Counted from the stretch's first letter, positions 1 to 6,105 are shown. The stretch: DNA of 9,073 nucleotides from Puniceicoccales bacterium (GCA_031288455.1 JAITRI010000049.1:1-9073); one strand, 5' to 3'. Program-made: numbers and translations. Notes: generated by a model not told the origin, from the letters alone.

Positions 1-184
1 ATTTCCGAAAGATGCGCGCAGCTGTCGTGCTCTTCCCCCACCCCTCCTCGCCGAAGGCGAGGAGGGGGGGGAATTGTAGGCGCGTCGGAATGCGAAGGGG
101 TACAGGAAAACACACGCGGAGCGCTCCGCATCCGCTTTGCGGATGCGGCGGGTGCAGGGGCTTTGCCCCTGCCCGCCGGAGGCA
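1..184 (+). repeat. Composite hairpin repeat, left copy (modules B, C and D)
   Basis: This stretch is nearly identical to 1607-1788. It holds three hairpins in a row, each with a three-base loop: B (stem 41-52 with 56-67, loop gaa), C (stem 126-135 with 139-148, loop ttt) and D (gcaggggc with gcccctgc, about 155-173, loop ttt). A perfect 14-base palindrome lies at 116-129 just before hairpin C. The first 26 bases match the junction segment that follows module A in the copies at 1607 and 1941, so the window probably starts inside a larger element. No transposase or long open frame accompanies it. Confidence 0.9.
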
Positions 185-205
185 TAAATTAGCACAACGG
201 TGATT

Positions 206-231
206 TAAACATAAACAAAATAAACATAAAC
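206..231. repeat. Short AT-rich direct repeat
   Basis: The 11-base word taaacataaac occurs twice, at 206-216 and 221-231, with a period of 15 bases. It lies in non-coding sequence between two copies of the hairpin repeat. It could be a protein binding site or simple AT-rich sequence. Confidence 0.5.
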
Positions 232-287
232 GGAACGTGTTCGAGGGAAGTCAATGCTCGCGGCACAACGAGAAGTCTCAGCGCGGT

Positions 288-346
288 CCGCATCCGCGAA
301 GCGGATGCGGCGGGTGCAGTGGCTGCGCCCCTGCCCGCCGGAGGCA
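288..346 (+). repeat. Short copy of the hairpin repeat (modules C and D)
   Basis: This is a 59-base copy containing only hairpin C (perfect 10-base stem, loop gaa) and hairpin D (loop tgc), and it ends in the same cggaggca as the left copy. Hairpin D has one stem mismatch here (gcagtggc instead of gcaggggc), the only damaged stem among the copies. It lies about 100 bases upstream of the toxin-like gene. Confidence 0.88.
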
Positions 347-408
347 TTAAAACGGCACGGCGGCGGCGGTTTTTTGGGAAATAGAAAATGTGTGGCGCGC
401 GAATCTTA

Positions 409-437
409 TTGACAAAATAACAAATAGTGGATATGGA
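409..437 (+). promoter_or_regulatory. Candidate sigma70-type promoter for the 330-residue gene
   Basis: A perfect TTGACA lies at 409-414. Seventeen bases further on is TATGGA (432-437), which matches the first three positions of the consensus -10 box only. Transcription would start near 444, leaving an almost absent leader before the ATG at 448. The ATG at 457 is an alternative start. No strong Shine-Dalgarno site precedes either one. Confidence 0.4.
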
Positions 438-447
438 TGTGTAAATA

Positions 448-1440
448 ATGGATGCAATGAAAATAACCGGACAATTTGGCTACGGAACGGCTAATGCCGC
501 CAAAAGTATAAATATATGGCAAAGGTCAATGCTTCTGGTTATAGTTAATTTTTTTCTAAACATTAGAAATGTGTATTATTTCTATCTGTCGAATCGGCAA
601 GTGGCCAAAACAAAGCAAACAACGCAGCCAGCGACCAAAAAGAAATGTGATTATCGAATAAAGTTGAGAAATTCGACCAAGCTTTTGGTGTCCTCCTCGA
701 GGAAAAGTGCACATCTGGCAACTGCGATACTCAAATCAAGATATTCGAAGCCAGCTACCAAAAAAATCAAACACCGCAGCAGGGTCGAGAATCGTGTTGC
801 GGGAGATTTTATGCAGCCTGTATCGGACGAGAAAAAATCCAAAGCTCCATCCGAAAAGGTAAAGATCGTATTGGATGATGGGAATGGGACAGAGGTTGCG
901 ATGAAAAGATCTTCCGGGGAAGTGTGGCAAAATATTACTTCCAAAGAAAAAAAAGTACTGAAGGAAAAATTTAAAAGCCTTTTCAATGGCACACAGGCAT
1001 GTGGCGTGGAAAAAACTTTTCAACTCACAACCGGTAGCCGTGCCTGCATAAATTTTCATAAAACACAGAGCGAATATGTCATTTCTGACTTGCGCATCAA
1101 ACGGGAGACTTGTTCGGGGTCTATCTCGCCAGCAGGGGCACCTCAGCGGCCCGCTAAAAGGTTTAGGCTAGTGCAATCCAGAGATGAAATTTTTGGAATG
1201 CTATCGCAGGAGAAAAAAACGAACAAAGCATACGTAGCAAAATTGTGCATAATACTCGACAACATTGAGACTAATCCATACCACAACGACTCAGGATTTG
1301 GACAACACACTGAAAAATTAAAGAAAGATCTAAAAGGCTTGTGGTCAAGGCGAGCCAACAAAGACGACAGGGTCGTATACGAAATGGATGAAAAAAATAA
1401 CACCATCAAAATTGTGCAGGTGGAGGGACACTACGAGTGA
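448..1440 (+). CDS. YoeB/Txe-type mRNA interferase domain on a long basic N-terminal carrier
   Basis: The 330-residue protein ends in a domain (about 237-330) that matches YoeB along its length by eye. It has the LKxxLxGxWSRR core (291-302), Glu289, Arg308 and a final GHYE with His328-Tyr329. Glu and Arg are 19 residues apart, as in E. coli YoeB (Glu46, Arg65), and the His-Tyr pair is two residues further out. YoeB-family toxins are ribosome-dependent mRNA nucleases of about 85 residues, so a 236-residue N-terminal extension is unusual. That extension has a hydrophobic stretch (28-47, broken by Arg40), a Lys/Arg-rich region (50-116) with two PATKK words and an AKTKQT word, and a middle region (137-220) I do not recognise. 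No YefM-like antitoxin is visible on either side. Base composition is visibly A-rich (two sampled 60-base blocks at 35-38% GC). Direct repeats flank the gene. The toxin domain is fairly sure; secretion or host targeting is a guess. The start could be Met4. Confidence 0.85.
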   Translation: MDAMKITGQFGYGTANAAKSINIWQRSMLLVIVNFFLNIRNVYYFYLSNRQVAKTKQTTQPATKKKCDYRIKLRNSTKLLVSSSRKSAHLATAILKSRYSKPATKKIKHRSRVENRVAGDFMQPVSDEKKSKAPSEKVKIVLDDGNGTEVAMKRSSGEVWQNITSKEKKVLKEKFKSLFNGTQACGVEKTFQLTTGSRACINFHKTQSEYVISDLRIKRETCSGSISPAGAPQRPAKRFRLVQSRDEIFGMLSQEKKTNKAYVAKLCIILDNIETNPYHNDSGFGQHTEKLKKDLKGLWSRRANKDDRVVYEMDEKNNTIKIVQVEGHYE

Positions 1441-1506
1441 AAATAAGTTATTTTTTCATAAAATCTTCCGGAGGTTTTGCTTTTGCCTCAGAATCCGATG
1501 CTTAAA

Positions 1507-1632
1507 TCTTTAGGTTTTCTGTGCGGCGACTTTACCTTTAGTTTTCGTTTTCCTACGATTTTGTCTTTGGGGCTCCGACGCCTTTGTCTTTTTTCGTTTC
1601 CCGAAGATTTCCGAAAGATGCGCGCAGCTGTC
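1507..1632. repeat. Repeat module A plus junction segment, first copy
   Basis: These 126 bases match 1841-1966 with only three substitutions. Similarity to the other copy extends weakly upstream through tccgatgct (1494-1502). The last 26 bases (1607-1632) are the junction segment shared with the start of the window. Both strands stay open here, but the minus-strand reading of the two copies falls in different frames, which argues against a conserved protein on that strand. Confidence 0.88.
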
Positions 1633-1788
1633 GTGCTCTTCCCCCACCCCTCCTCGCCTAAGGCGAGGAGGGGGGAATTGTAGGCGCGTCGGAATGCGAA
1701 GGGGCACAGGAAAACACACGCGGAGCGCTCCGCATCCGCGAAGCGGATGCGGCGGGTGCAGGGGCTGCGCCCCTGCCCGCCGGAGACA
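1607..1788 (+). repeat. Composite hairpin repeat, second full copy (modules B, C and D)
   Basis: This copy pairs with 1-184. Hairpin B is at 1647-1673 (12-base stem, loop taa), hairpin C at 1730-1752 (loop gaa), and hairpin D follows at about 1757-1775 (loop tgc). The 14-base palindrome recurs at 1720-1733. Compared with the left copy, six substitutions fall in the nine loop bases. Outside the loops only two substitutions and a G-run length difference (8 versus 6) are seen. It is in the same orientation as the left copy, so the two form direct repeats around the toxin-like gene. Confidence 0.9.
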
Positions 1789-1840
1789 CAAATAAAAAAA
1801 ATCCCCGGCGCCAGTGTTTTTAATCCTTCCGATGCTGGTG

Positions 1841-1966
1841 TCTTTAGGTTTTCTGTGCGGCGACTTTACCTTTAGTTTTCGTTTCCCTACGATTTTGTCT
1901 TTGGGGCTCCGACGCCTTTGTCTTTTTTCGCTTCCCGAAGATTTCCGAAAGATACGCGCAGCTGTC
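1841..1966. repeat. Repeat module A plus junction segment, second copy
   Basis: This copy is offset by 334 bases from 1507-1632 and differs by three substitutions. After the shared gctgtc it jumps straight to hairpin C, skipping module B. That shows the family is a mosaic of separable modules. Confidence 0.88.
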
Positions 1967-1984
1967 CGCATCCTACGGATGCGG
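1966..1984. repeat. Hairpin C copy just past the tadA stop
   Basis: A perfect 8-base stem (ccgcatcc with ggatgcgg) encloses the loop tac. It lies two bases beyond the tadA stop codon in the direction of tadA transcription. It may help end or protect the transcript, but no T-run follows on the minus strand, so it is not a standard intrinsic terminator. Confidence 0.8.
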
Positions 1985-1986
1985 AG

Positions 1987-2496
1987 TTATTTGCAGCGTT
2001 TCATTGCGAAAAATTCCTGCAAAAGCGCCGCACATTCCGATTCAAGCACGCCGGATTTTACGACCGGACGATGGTTTATGCCGCTGAGGTTCTGCATGCT
2101 GAAACATCCGCCGAGACATCCCATTTTTGCATCCCTTGCTCCAAAAATTACAGTTCCCACTCTGCCCATGATCATCGCCCCTGAACACATGGGACACGGC
2201 TCCTTTGTCACGTAAATCGTCACACCATTCAGCCGCCAATCTCCAACTACGCGCGCGGACTGCGTTATCACCTGCATCTCCGCATGCGCCGTCGGATCGC
2301 TAAGCCGCGCCACGGAATTGCAGGCGGACGCGATAATTTCATCTCCCATCACCGCAACGGCGCCAATGGGAGTCTCACCGCACCTCCACGCGTCTATCGC
2401 CCGATTGTAGGCCATCGCCATGAAATATTCATCATCTTTTTTCAGTGCCGATGGGCGTTTTTTTTCGAAGGGACACACCGCTTCCATTGCCGACAT
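1987..2496 (-). CDS. tadA: tRNA-specific adenosine deaminase
   Basis: This 169-residue protein converts adenosine to inosine at the wobble position of tRNA-Arg(ACG), which lets one tRNA read several arginine codons. It acts in the cytoplasm. The cytidine/deoxycytidylate deaminase fold is clear: the catalytic zinc motif HAE is at 71-73 (His71, Glu73), followed by PCPMC at 100-104 (Cys101, Cys104). Asn60 sits at the usual substrate-contact position. The family helix begins near Asp21 (DDEYFMAMA), so about 20 residues form an N-terminal extension. Start codons at Met1 and Met4 are both possible, and neither has a good ribosome binding site. The gene lies 105 bases downstream of the transporter fusion, on the same strand, and is probably the last gene of the block. 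Its stop codon abuts a repeat hairpin. Confidence 0.95.
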   Translation of the reverse strand: MSAMEAVCPFEKKRPSALKKDDEYFMAMAYNRAIDAWRCGETPIGAVAVMGDEIIASACNSVARLSDPTAHAEMQVITQSARVVGDWRLNGVTIYVTKEPCPMCSGAMIMGRVGTVIFGARDAKMGCLGGCFSMQNLSGINHRPVVKSGVLESECAALLQEFFAMKRCK

Positions 2497-2601
2497 TTAG
2501 ACAGCACACGGCCAATGCGCAACAAAATTCCCCGCACGCGTATTTTTCCATCGGCTGTGGTCTATGCGATGCGATCCCGCGCGAAAATTAGTCCAAATGC
2601 G

Positions 2602-4098
2602 CTATTTTAGCGACTTGCGCGCGAAATATGCCCGCTTCTCAAGCCTCAAATACTTCTCCGCCAGCCGCGCAAGGCACACAAACGGCAATCCTATCAGAAA
2701 ATAAACCAGCGCAACAATCGCACCGGTACCAAAAAAATCCATCGAATTGCTGGCGATCATCGTGTACGTCCTCGTCAGCTCAACGATCGTAATGAGAGAA
2801 ACAAGGGATGAATCCTTAAGGAGCGCAATGAAATCATTGGTGAGCGGCGGCAAAATAAACGCAAATGCCTGCGGTAAAATTACGTGGCGCAGCGCCTGCC
2901 ACTGGTTCATTCCGAGCGCCCGGGCGGCTTCCATCTGTCCATGCGGAACGGCCGCCATTCCCGCGCGAAAATTTTCCGCCTCATAGGAGGAATAGTTTAT
3001 GCCAAGCGTCAGTATTCCGGCGCACATCGGAGAAAGCCTTATGCCGATGTATGGCAGTCCGTAAAACACAAAAAACATCTGTATTAGCAGCGGCGTCCCG
3101 CGCAAAAATTCTATTATTAGTATCGCAATGCCGCTTATCCACCTGGGCGTAAACACTCTGACCATGGCAAGCCCAAGGCCAAAAATAATCGCCACTGACA
3201 TCCCAAAAATTGACAGCGACAGCGTGACAGTGGCAGCCTTCGCGAAAAATGGCAACATTTTCAAGTATCCACCGTGCAATTTCACATCCTTTGAAAATTT
3301 TTCTTGAAAATTTTTCGAAATTTCTGGCCTTATGGACCTAACATTCGCCGCCAATTTCCTATAGCTGTCATTGTCCAAATGCCATTTTGCAACGATCGCA
3401 TCGAGCGAGCCGTCCATTTTCATCGCGGCAATGGCGCGGTCAATTTCGCACATCAGAGCAATATTCTCGGGCGCCGCGGCAATGGAATATTTGACCTCGC
3501 CGACGCTGTCGACAATGCGCAAATCAGACGAATTTGCCACGTAGTAGGCGGCAATTTGACCGTCCAGCAGCGCCGCATCAACCCTGCCATTTCGCAAATC
3601 CTCCAGCACACAGTATTCGCTGGGATAGCTGATGACGTTGATTTTTTTTATGCTCCCCACCAAAATCGCCTCCGATTTCGCATTTTGCAAAACTCCAACC
3701 GTCGCACCGTTGCAGTCCAACACGGACTGTATCCGGTCGTTTTGCTCTCTGACGATCAGCGACAGAGAGCAGGCGTAGTACGGATCGGAAAATATCACAG
3801 CGGATGACAGCGTATCATCGGGAACAATGCCATTGATCGCCACATCGTATAGCCCGACGCGAAGTCCTGGGATTAAAACTTCCCAATCGTTCTGGCAAAA
3901 TACTGCTCCTCGGCCGATGATATTCGCAATCTTCTCTATGATATCCTTCTCGAATCCGCAAAGCTTCGACAAATCTCCATCTGCGTAGAACACATTTGGA
4001 GCGCCACTTCCGGGGTCCGCCGCCCACTTTAGCACGCGGTCCTCCGCCGAAGCTGACACGCTCGCCAGTAAAAATAGCAATGCGAATAGTGCTCTCAT
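2602..4098 (-). CDS. Fused amino-acid ABC transporter: substrate-binding protein plus permease
   Basis: Residue numbers here count the GTG at 4101 as residue 1. A signal peptide (2-19, ending ASVSASA) is followed by a periplasmic binding domain of the polar amino-acid type (about 22-245), a linker (250-280) and a HisM/GlnP-type permease (about 285-485). The permease carries LRGTPLLIQ (333-341) and the EAA loop (EAARALGM at 391-398), which docks the ATPase. The ATG at 4098 is preferred as the start because AGAGGT lies seven bases upstream. It overlaps the ATPase stop as TGATG. In the binding domain the arginine that grips the ligand carboxylate in HisJ (Arg77) is replaced by Leu98, while Asp180 is kept, so the ligand may be atypical. 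The linker holds a perfect 13-bp tandem duplication. Fused receptor-permeases are known in other lineages, for example GlnP of lactic acid bacteria. Confidence 0.92.
   Translation of the reverse strand: MRALFALLFLLASVSASAEDRVLKWAADPGSGAPNVFYADGDLSKLCGFEKDIIEKIANIIGRGAVFCQNDWEVLIPGLRVGLYDVAINGIVPDDTLSSAVIFSDPYYACSLSLIVREQNDRIQSVLDCNGATVGVLQNAKSEAILVGSIKKINVISYPSEYCVLEDLRNGRVDAALLDGQIAAYYVANSSDLRIVDSVGEVKYSIAAAPENIALMCEIDRAIAAMKMDGSLDAIVAKWHLDNDSYRKLAANVRSIRPEISKNFQEKFSKDVKLHGGYLKMLPFFAKAATVTLSLSIFGMSVAIIFGLGLAMVRVFTPRWISGIAILIIEFLRGTPLLIQMFFVFYGLPYIGIRLSPMCAGILTLGINYSSYEAENFRAGMAAVPHGQMEAARALGMNQWQALRHVILPQAFAFILPPLTNDFIALLKDSSLVSLITIVELTRTYTMIASNSMDFFGTGAIVALVYFLIGLPFVCLARLAEKYLRLEKRAYFARKSLK
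3291..3316. repeat. Perfect 13-bp tandem duplication in the transporter linker
   Basis: The unit ttgaaaatttttc occurs at 3291-3303 and again at 3304-3316, head to tail. It encodes part of the linker (KNFQEKFSK) between the binding and permease domains. Because 13 is not a multiple of three, gain or loss of one unit changes the reading frame. Confidence 0.95.
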
Positions 4099-4868
4099 CA
4101 CATGTACCTCTTGAGAAACCTCCTTGTCCTGTCGTCCTGTGGATTTATGAAAATTTCATCCTCATCGGAAATTTCCACAATCTCGCCGTTTTCCATGTAA
4201 ATTATGTAGTCCGAGGCATCCTTGGCAAACCGCATCTCGTGCGTGACAATTATTTGCGTCATGCCGTCATTGTCCAGATCGCGCATCACCTGGAGCACTT
4301 CCTCTATCATCTCCGGGTCGAGCGACGAAGTCGGCTCATCGTAGAGCATCACCTTCGGTTTCATCGCCAGCGCCCGCGCGATCGCCGCCCGCTGCTTCTG
4401 TCCGCCTGACAAACTCCACGGATACCGCTCTCCGAAATTTCCGAGTCCGACTTTTTCCAGGAGAAACATGGCCAAGTCACGCGCCTTCCCGACGCTTTCG
4501 CTCTTAACGACCGTCTGCGCAAGTGTAATGTTTCCGAGTAAAGTTTTGTGCGGAAACAGATTAAATTCCTGGAAAACCATGCCCACATTCAATCGTAACC
4601 TGTTGGCGCGCCGCGAAAATAGACTCTCATTTTTTCTGTGATCGGACGCCAAAAGTCTGATGCTGTCAATGGAAATTTCGCCGTCATCCAGCACCTCCAG
4701 ACAATTTAAACACCTCAGCAGCGTCGATTTGCCACAGCCGGATGGCCCTATGACGGAAACAAGATCGCCGCTCTCTATGTCAAATGATATGCCACTCAAA
4801 ATCTTGCTATTGCCATAACTTTTACAAAGATTCGATACGTGAATGAGTGGCTTTGTGCAATTCGACAT
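4098..4868 (-). CDS. Polar amino-acid ABC transporter ATP-binding protein (GlnQ/HisP-like)
   Basis: This 256-residue cytoplasmic ATPase powers the transporter encoded by the next gene. All motifs are intact: Walker A GPSGCGKST (41-49), Q-loop Gln100, signature LSGGQ (153-157), Walker B VMLYDEP (173-179) and switch His210. The spacing and the sequence LSGGQKQRAAIARALAM are typical of the family that serves HisM/GlnP permeases. Length is normal for the family. Its stop codon overlaps the ATG of the receptor-permease fusion (TGATG), which suggests translational coupling. It begins 33 bases after lspA. The substrate cannot be told from this subunit. No strong ribosome binding site precedes the ATG. 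Confidence 0.95.
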   Translation of the reverse strand: MSNCTKPLIHVSNLCKSYGNSKILSGISFDIESGDLVSVIGPSGCGKSTLLRCLNCLEVLDDGEISIDSIRLLASDHRKNESLFSRRANRLRLNVGMVFQEFNLFPHKTLLGNITLAQTVVKSESVGKARDLAMFLLEKVGLGNFGERYPWSLSGGQKQRAAIARALAMKPKVMLYDEPTSSLDPEMIEEVLQVMRDLDNDGMTQIIVTHEMRFAKDASDYIIYMENGEIVEISDEDEIFINPQDDRTRRFLKRYM

Positions 4869-4901
4869 TTTCGTACAATTCTTAGCTAGTAAAACATGGA
4901 A

Positions 4902-5360
4902 TTAGCCTGCTTCTTGCATTTTTCTGTGAAAAGTAAATAGCAAAATTACCGTCCCAATAAAAATTGCACCATCGGCGACGTTAAATGTCGGCCATCTGTA
5001 AAATTTTAAATCAATTCCAATGAAATCTATCACATGTCCGCGGAAAATTCTATCGATGGAGTTCCCGCAAACCCCTCCAAAAATCAGCGCAGCGGCGAAT
5101 TGCTTGCATGGGCTGTCAAAAATTTTTCGAAAAACTATCAGCGCTGCCATTGCGACGATCCCGACGGTCGCCAGCAGCGAAGAACTTCCCCTGAACATGC
5201 TCCAGGCGGCACCGGTGTTTTCGCAATAGCCGAAACACATAAACCGCTTCACAACCACAAGCGGTGAACTGCGCCAAATGGAATGCGCCGCAAGTTTCGT
5301 CAGCTGGTCCAAAAGCACAACAGCAGCGATTCGGAGGCAATGCGTCACGGCGCTACTCAT
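4902..5360 (-). CDS. lspA: Lipoprotein signal peptidase (signal peptidase II)
   Basis: This inner-membrane aspartyl protease cuts the signal peptide from diacylated prolipoproteins. Numbered from the ATG at 5360 (152 residues), it has the family's motifs in order: DQLTK (18-22), ENTGAAWSM (47-55), GNSIDR (100-104... running into HVIDF) and FNVAD (126-130). The catalytic pair is Asp112 and Asp130. Hydrophobic segments fit the usual four membrane helices. An ATG at 5393 is possible, but it would overlap the upstream gene by 41 bases and lacks a ribosome binding site. The ATG at 5360 has GGAAG four to eight bases upstream and overlaps the upstream stop by only eight bases. It is part of the operon between the DksA-like gene and the ABC ATPase. 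Confidence 0.95.
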   Translation of the reverse strand: MSSAVTHCLRIAAVVLLDQLTKLAAHSIWRSSPLVVVKRFMCFGYCENTGAAWSMFRGSSSLLATVGIVAMAALIVFRKIFDSPCKQFAAALIFGGVCGNSIDRIFRGHVIDFIGIDLKFYRWPTFNVADGAIFIGTVILLFTFHRKMQEAG

Positions 5361-6093
5361 CGTCTTCCGCCTCGAATTCGGAAAGTTCGTCATCGGACTG
5401 ATCGGACTGAAAAATCGACCCGCGTGAGACGTCGGACTGCTTGGTTTTTTCCCGCTCCATTTGCCCCTCCATCGAAAATTTCGCGAAGGGAACCGCCAGC
5501 AACCTCTTCGGTTCTATTGGTTTGCCGGTCAACTCGCAGATGCCATAGGTGCCGTCATAAATCCGCTGAATCGCCTCCTCTATCTCCGTCAACGCCTCCT
5601 GTTCATTGGACATCAGGCTTATGGCGAACTCGGAATCAAAGGATTCGATTTCCTGATCGACGCCATCCTGCTTGGACTGCCCCACCGAAATCGCCAGGTT
5701 CTCATTGGTCAATTTCGAAAGCCCCCTCTTCACGTCATCCTTTAGCTTCAGCAGCAATTTGTAGTATTTTCTGTACTTCTGCGGGACATCTTCCGGATCT
5801 CTGTCGCCGACGTTGGTCTGCTTCGATTGAATCGGATTGAATCCGAAAATGTCAGCGACGGACGCCGTCCCAACTTTCTGTGGCACAGACGCATTCGACT
5901 GCTGGGCGAGAATATCCTTTTTCTTTTCGATTATCTGCTCAACGCTGTCCGCGGATGCATTTTCTCTCCTCATCCTTATTACCTCGCGGGCATCCGCCAT
6001 TGAGAAAAATGAATCCTCATTCCTGCGAACGCTAATGTTCCGCGCGCCGCCGCTACCGGAAGGAGTTGTCGAAGCTGTGTCTAAAATACTCAT
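5353..6093 (-). CDS. TraR/DksA-family transcriptional regulator with a degenerate zinc finger
   Basis: Numbered from the ATG at 6093, the protein has 246 residues, against about 150 for E. coli DksA. The C-terminal part carries the family signature: a helix with NEQEALTEIEEAIQRI (163-178), then GTYGICELTGKPI (181-193) and RLLAVPFAKF (197-206). DksA proteins bind the RNA polymerase secondary channel and tune promoters with ppGpp. Of the four zinc cysteines only Cys186 remains; the others are replaced (CELT, and FSMEGQ in place of the second pair). I recall similar cysteine-poor forms in Verrucomicrobia and relatives. The first ~100 residues are polar and look disordered, and the tail is strongly acidic (DDELSEFEAEDDE). 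A TTG at 6099 is an alternative start. The gene starts 12 bases after ileS and overlaps lspA by eight bases. Confidence 0.88.
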   Translation of the reverse strand: MSILDTASTTPSGSGGARNISVRRNEDSFFSMADAREVIRMRRENASADSVEQIIEKKKDILAQQSNASVPQKVGTASVADIFGFNPIQSKQTNVGDRDPEDVPQKYRKYYKLLLKLKDDVKRGLSKLTNENLAISVGQSKQDGVDQEIESFDSEFAISLMSNEQEALTEIEEAIQRIYDGTYGICELTGKPIEPKRLLAVPFAKFSMEGQMEREKTKQSDVSRGSIFQSDQSDDELSEFEAEDDE

Positions 6094-6105
6094 GGACAAT
6101 AAAAT

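Larger units (their letters stand above)
184..447. other. Gene-free leader region between repeats and the toxin-like gene
   Basis: This stretch holds no convincing gene. It contains an AT-rich part with an 11-base direct repeat (taaacataaac at 206-216 and 221-231), a short copy of the hairpin repeat at 288-346, a GC-rich run ending in six T at about 355-375, and a candidate promoter at 409-437. The GC-rich run followed by T residues could be a weak terminator, but the best stem I can draw has a loop of about 19 bases, so I do not call it. Confidence 0.6.

Noticed and set aside
12..203. Short plus-strand frame over the left repeat
   Set aside because: It is the translation of hairpin stems with a Pro/Arg/Cys-rich composition and no ribosome binding site.
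1..346. CRISPR-like array from the repeated hairpins
   Set aside because: The copies differ in length and module content, the spacing is irregular, and no cas genes are present.
651..1409. Minus-strand frames opposite the 330-residue gene, considered as possible antitoxins
   Set aside because: They are Phe/Ser-rich shadows of the plus-strand coding sequence, with no antitoxin features or ribosome binding sites.
1510..1971. Open minus-strand frame of 153 residues rich in Lys and Arg
   Set aside because: It lies entirely over the repeats, and its two module A copies are read in different frames, so no peptide is conserved. Its composition comes from the hairpin stems.
1966..1984. Intrinsic terminator for tadA
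   Set aside because: The stem is good, but the minus-strand sequence after it has no T-run.
1814..2215. Plus-strand frame of 133 residues running out of the repeat into tadA
   Set aside because: Its second half is antisense to the clear tadA gene, and its first half is repeat sequence.
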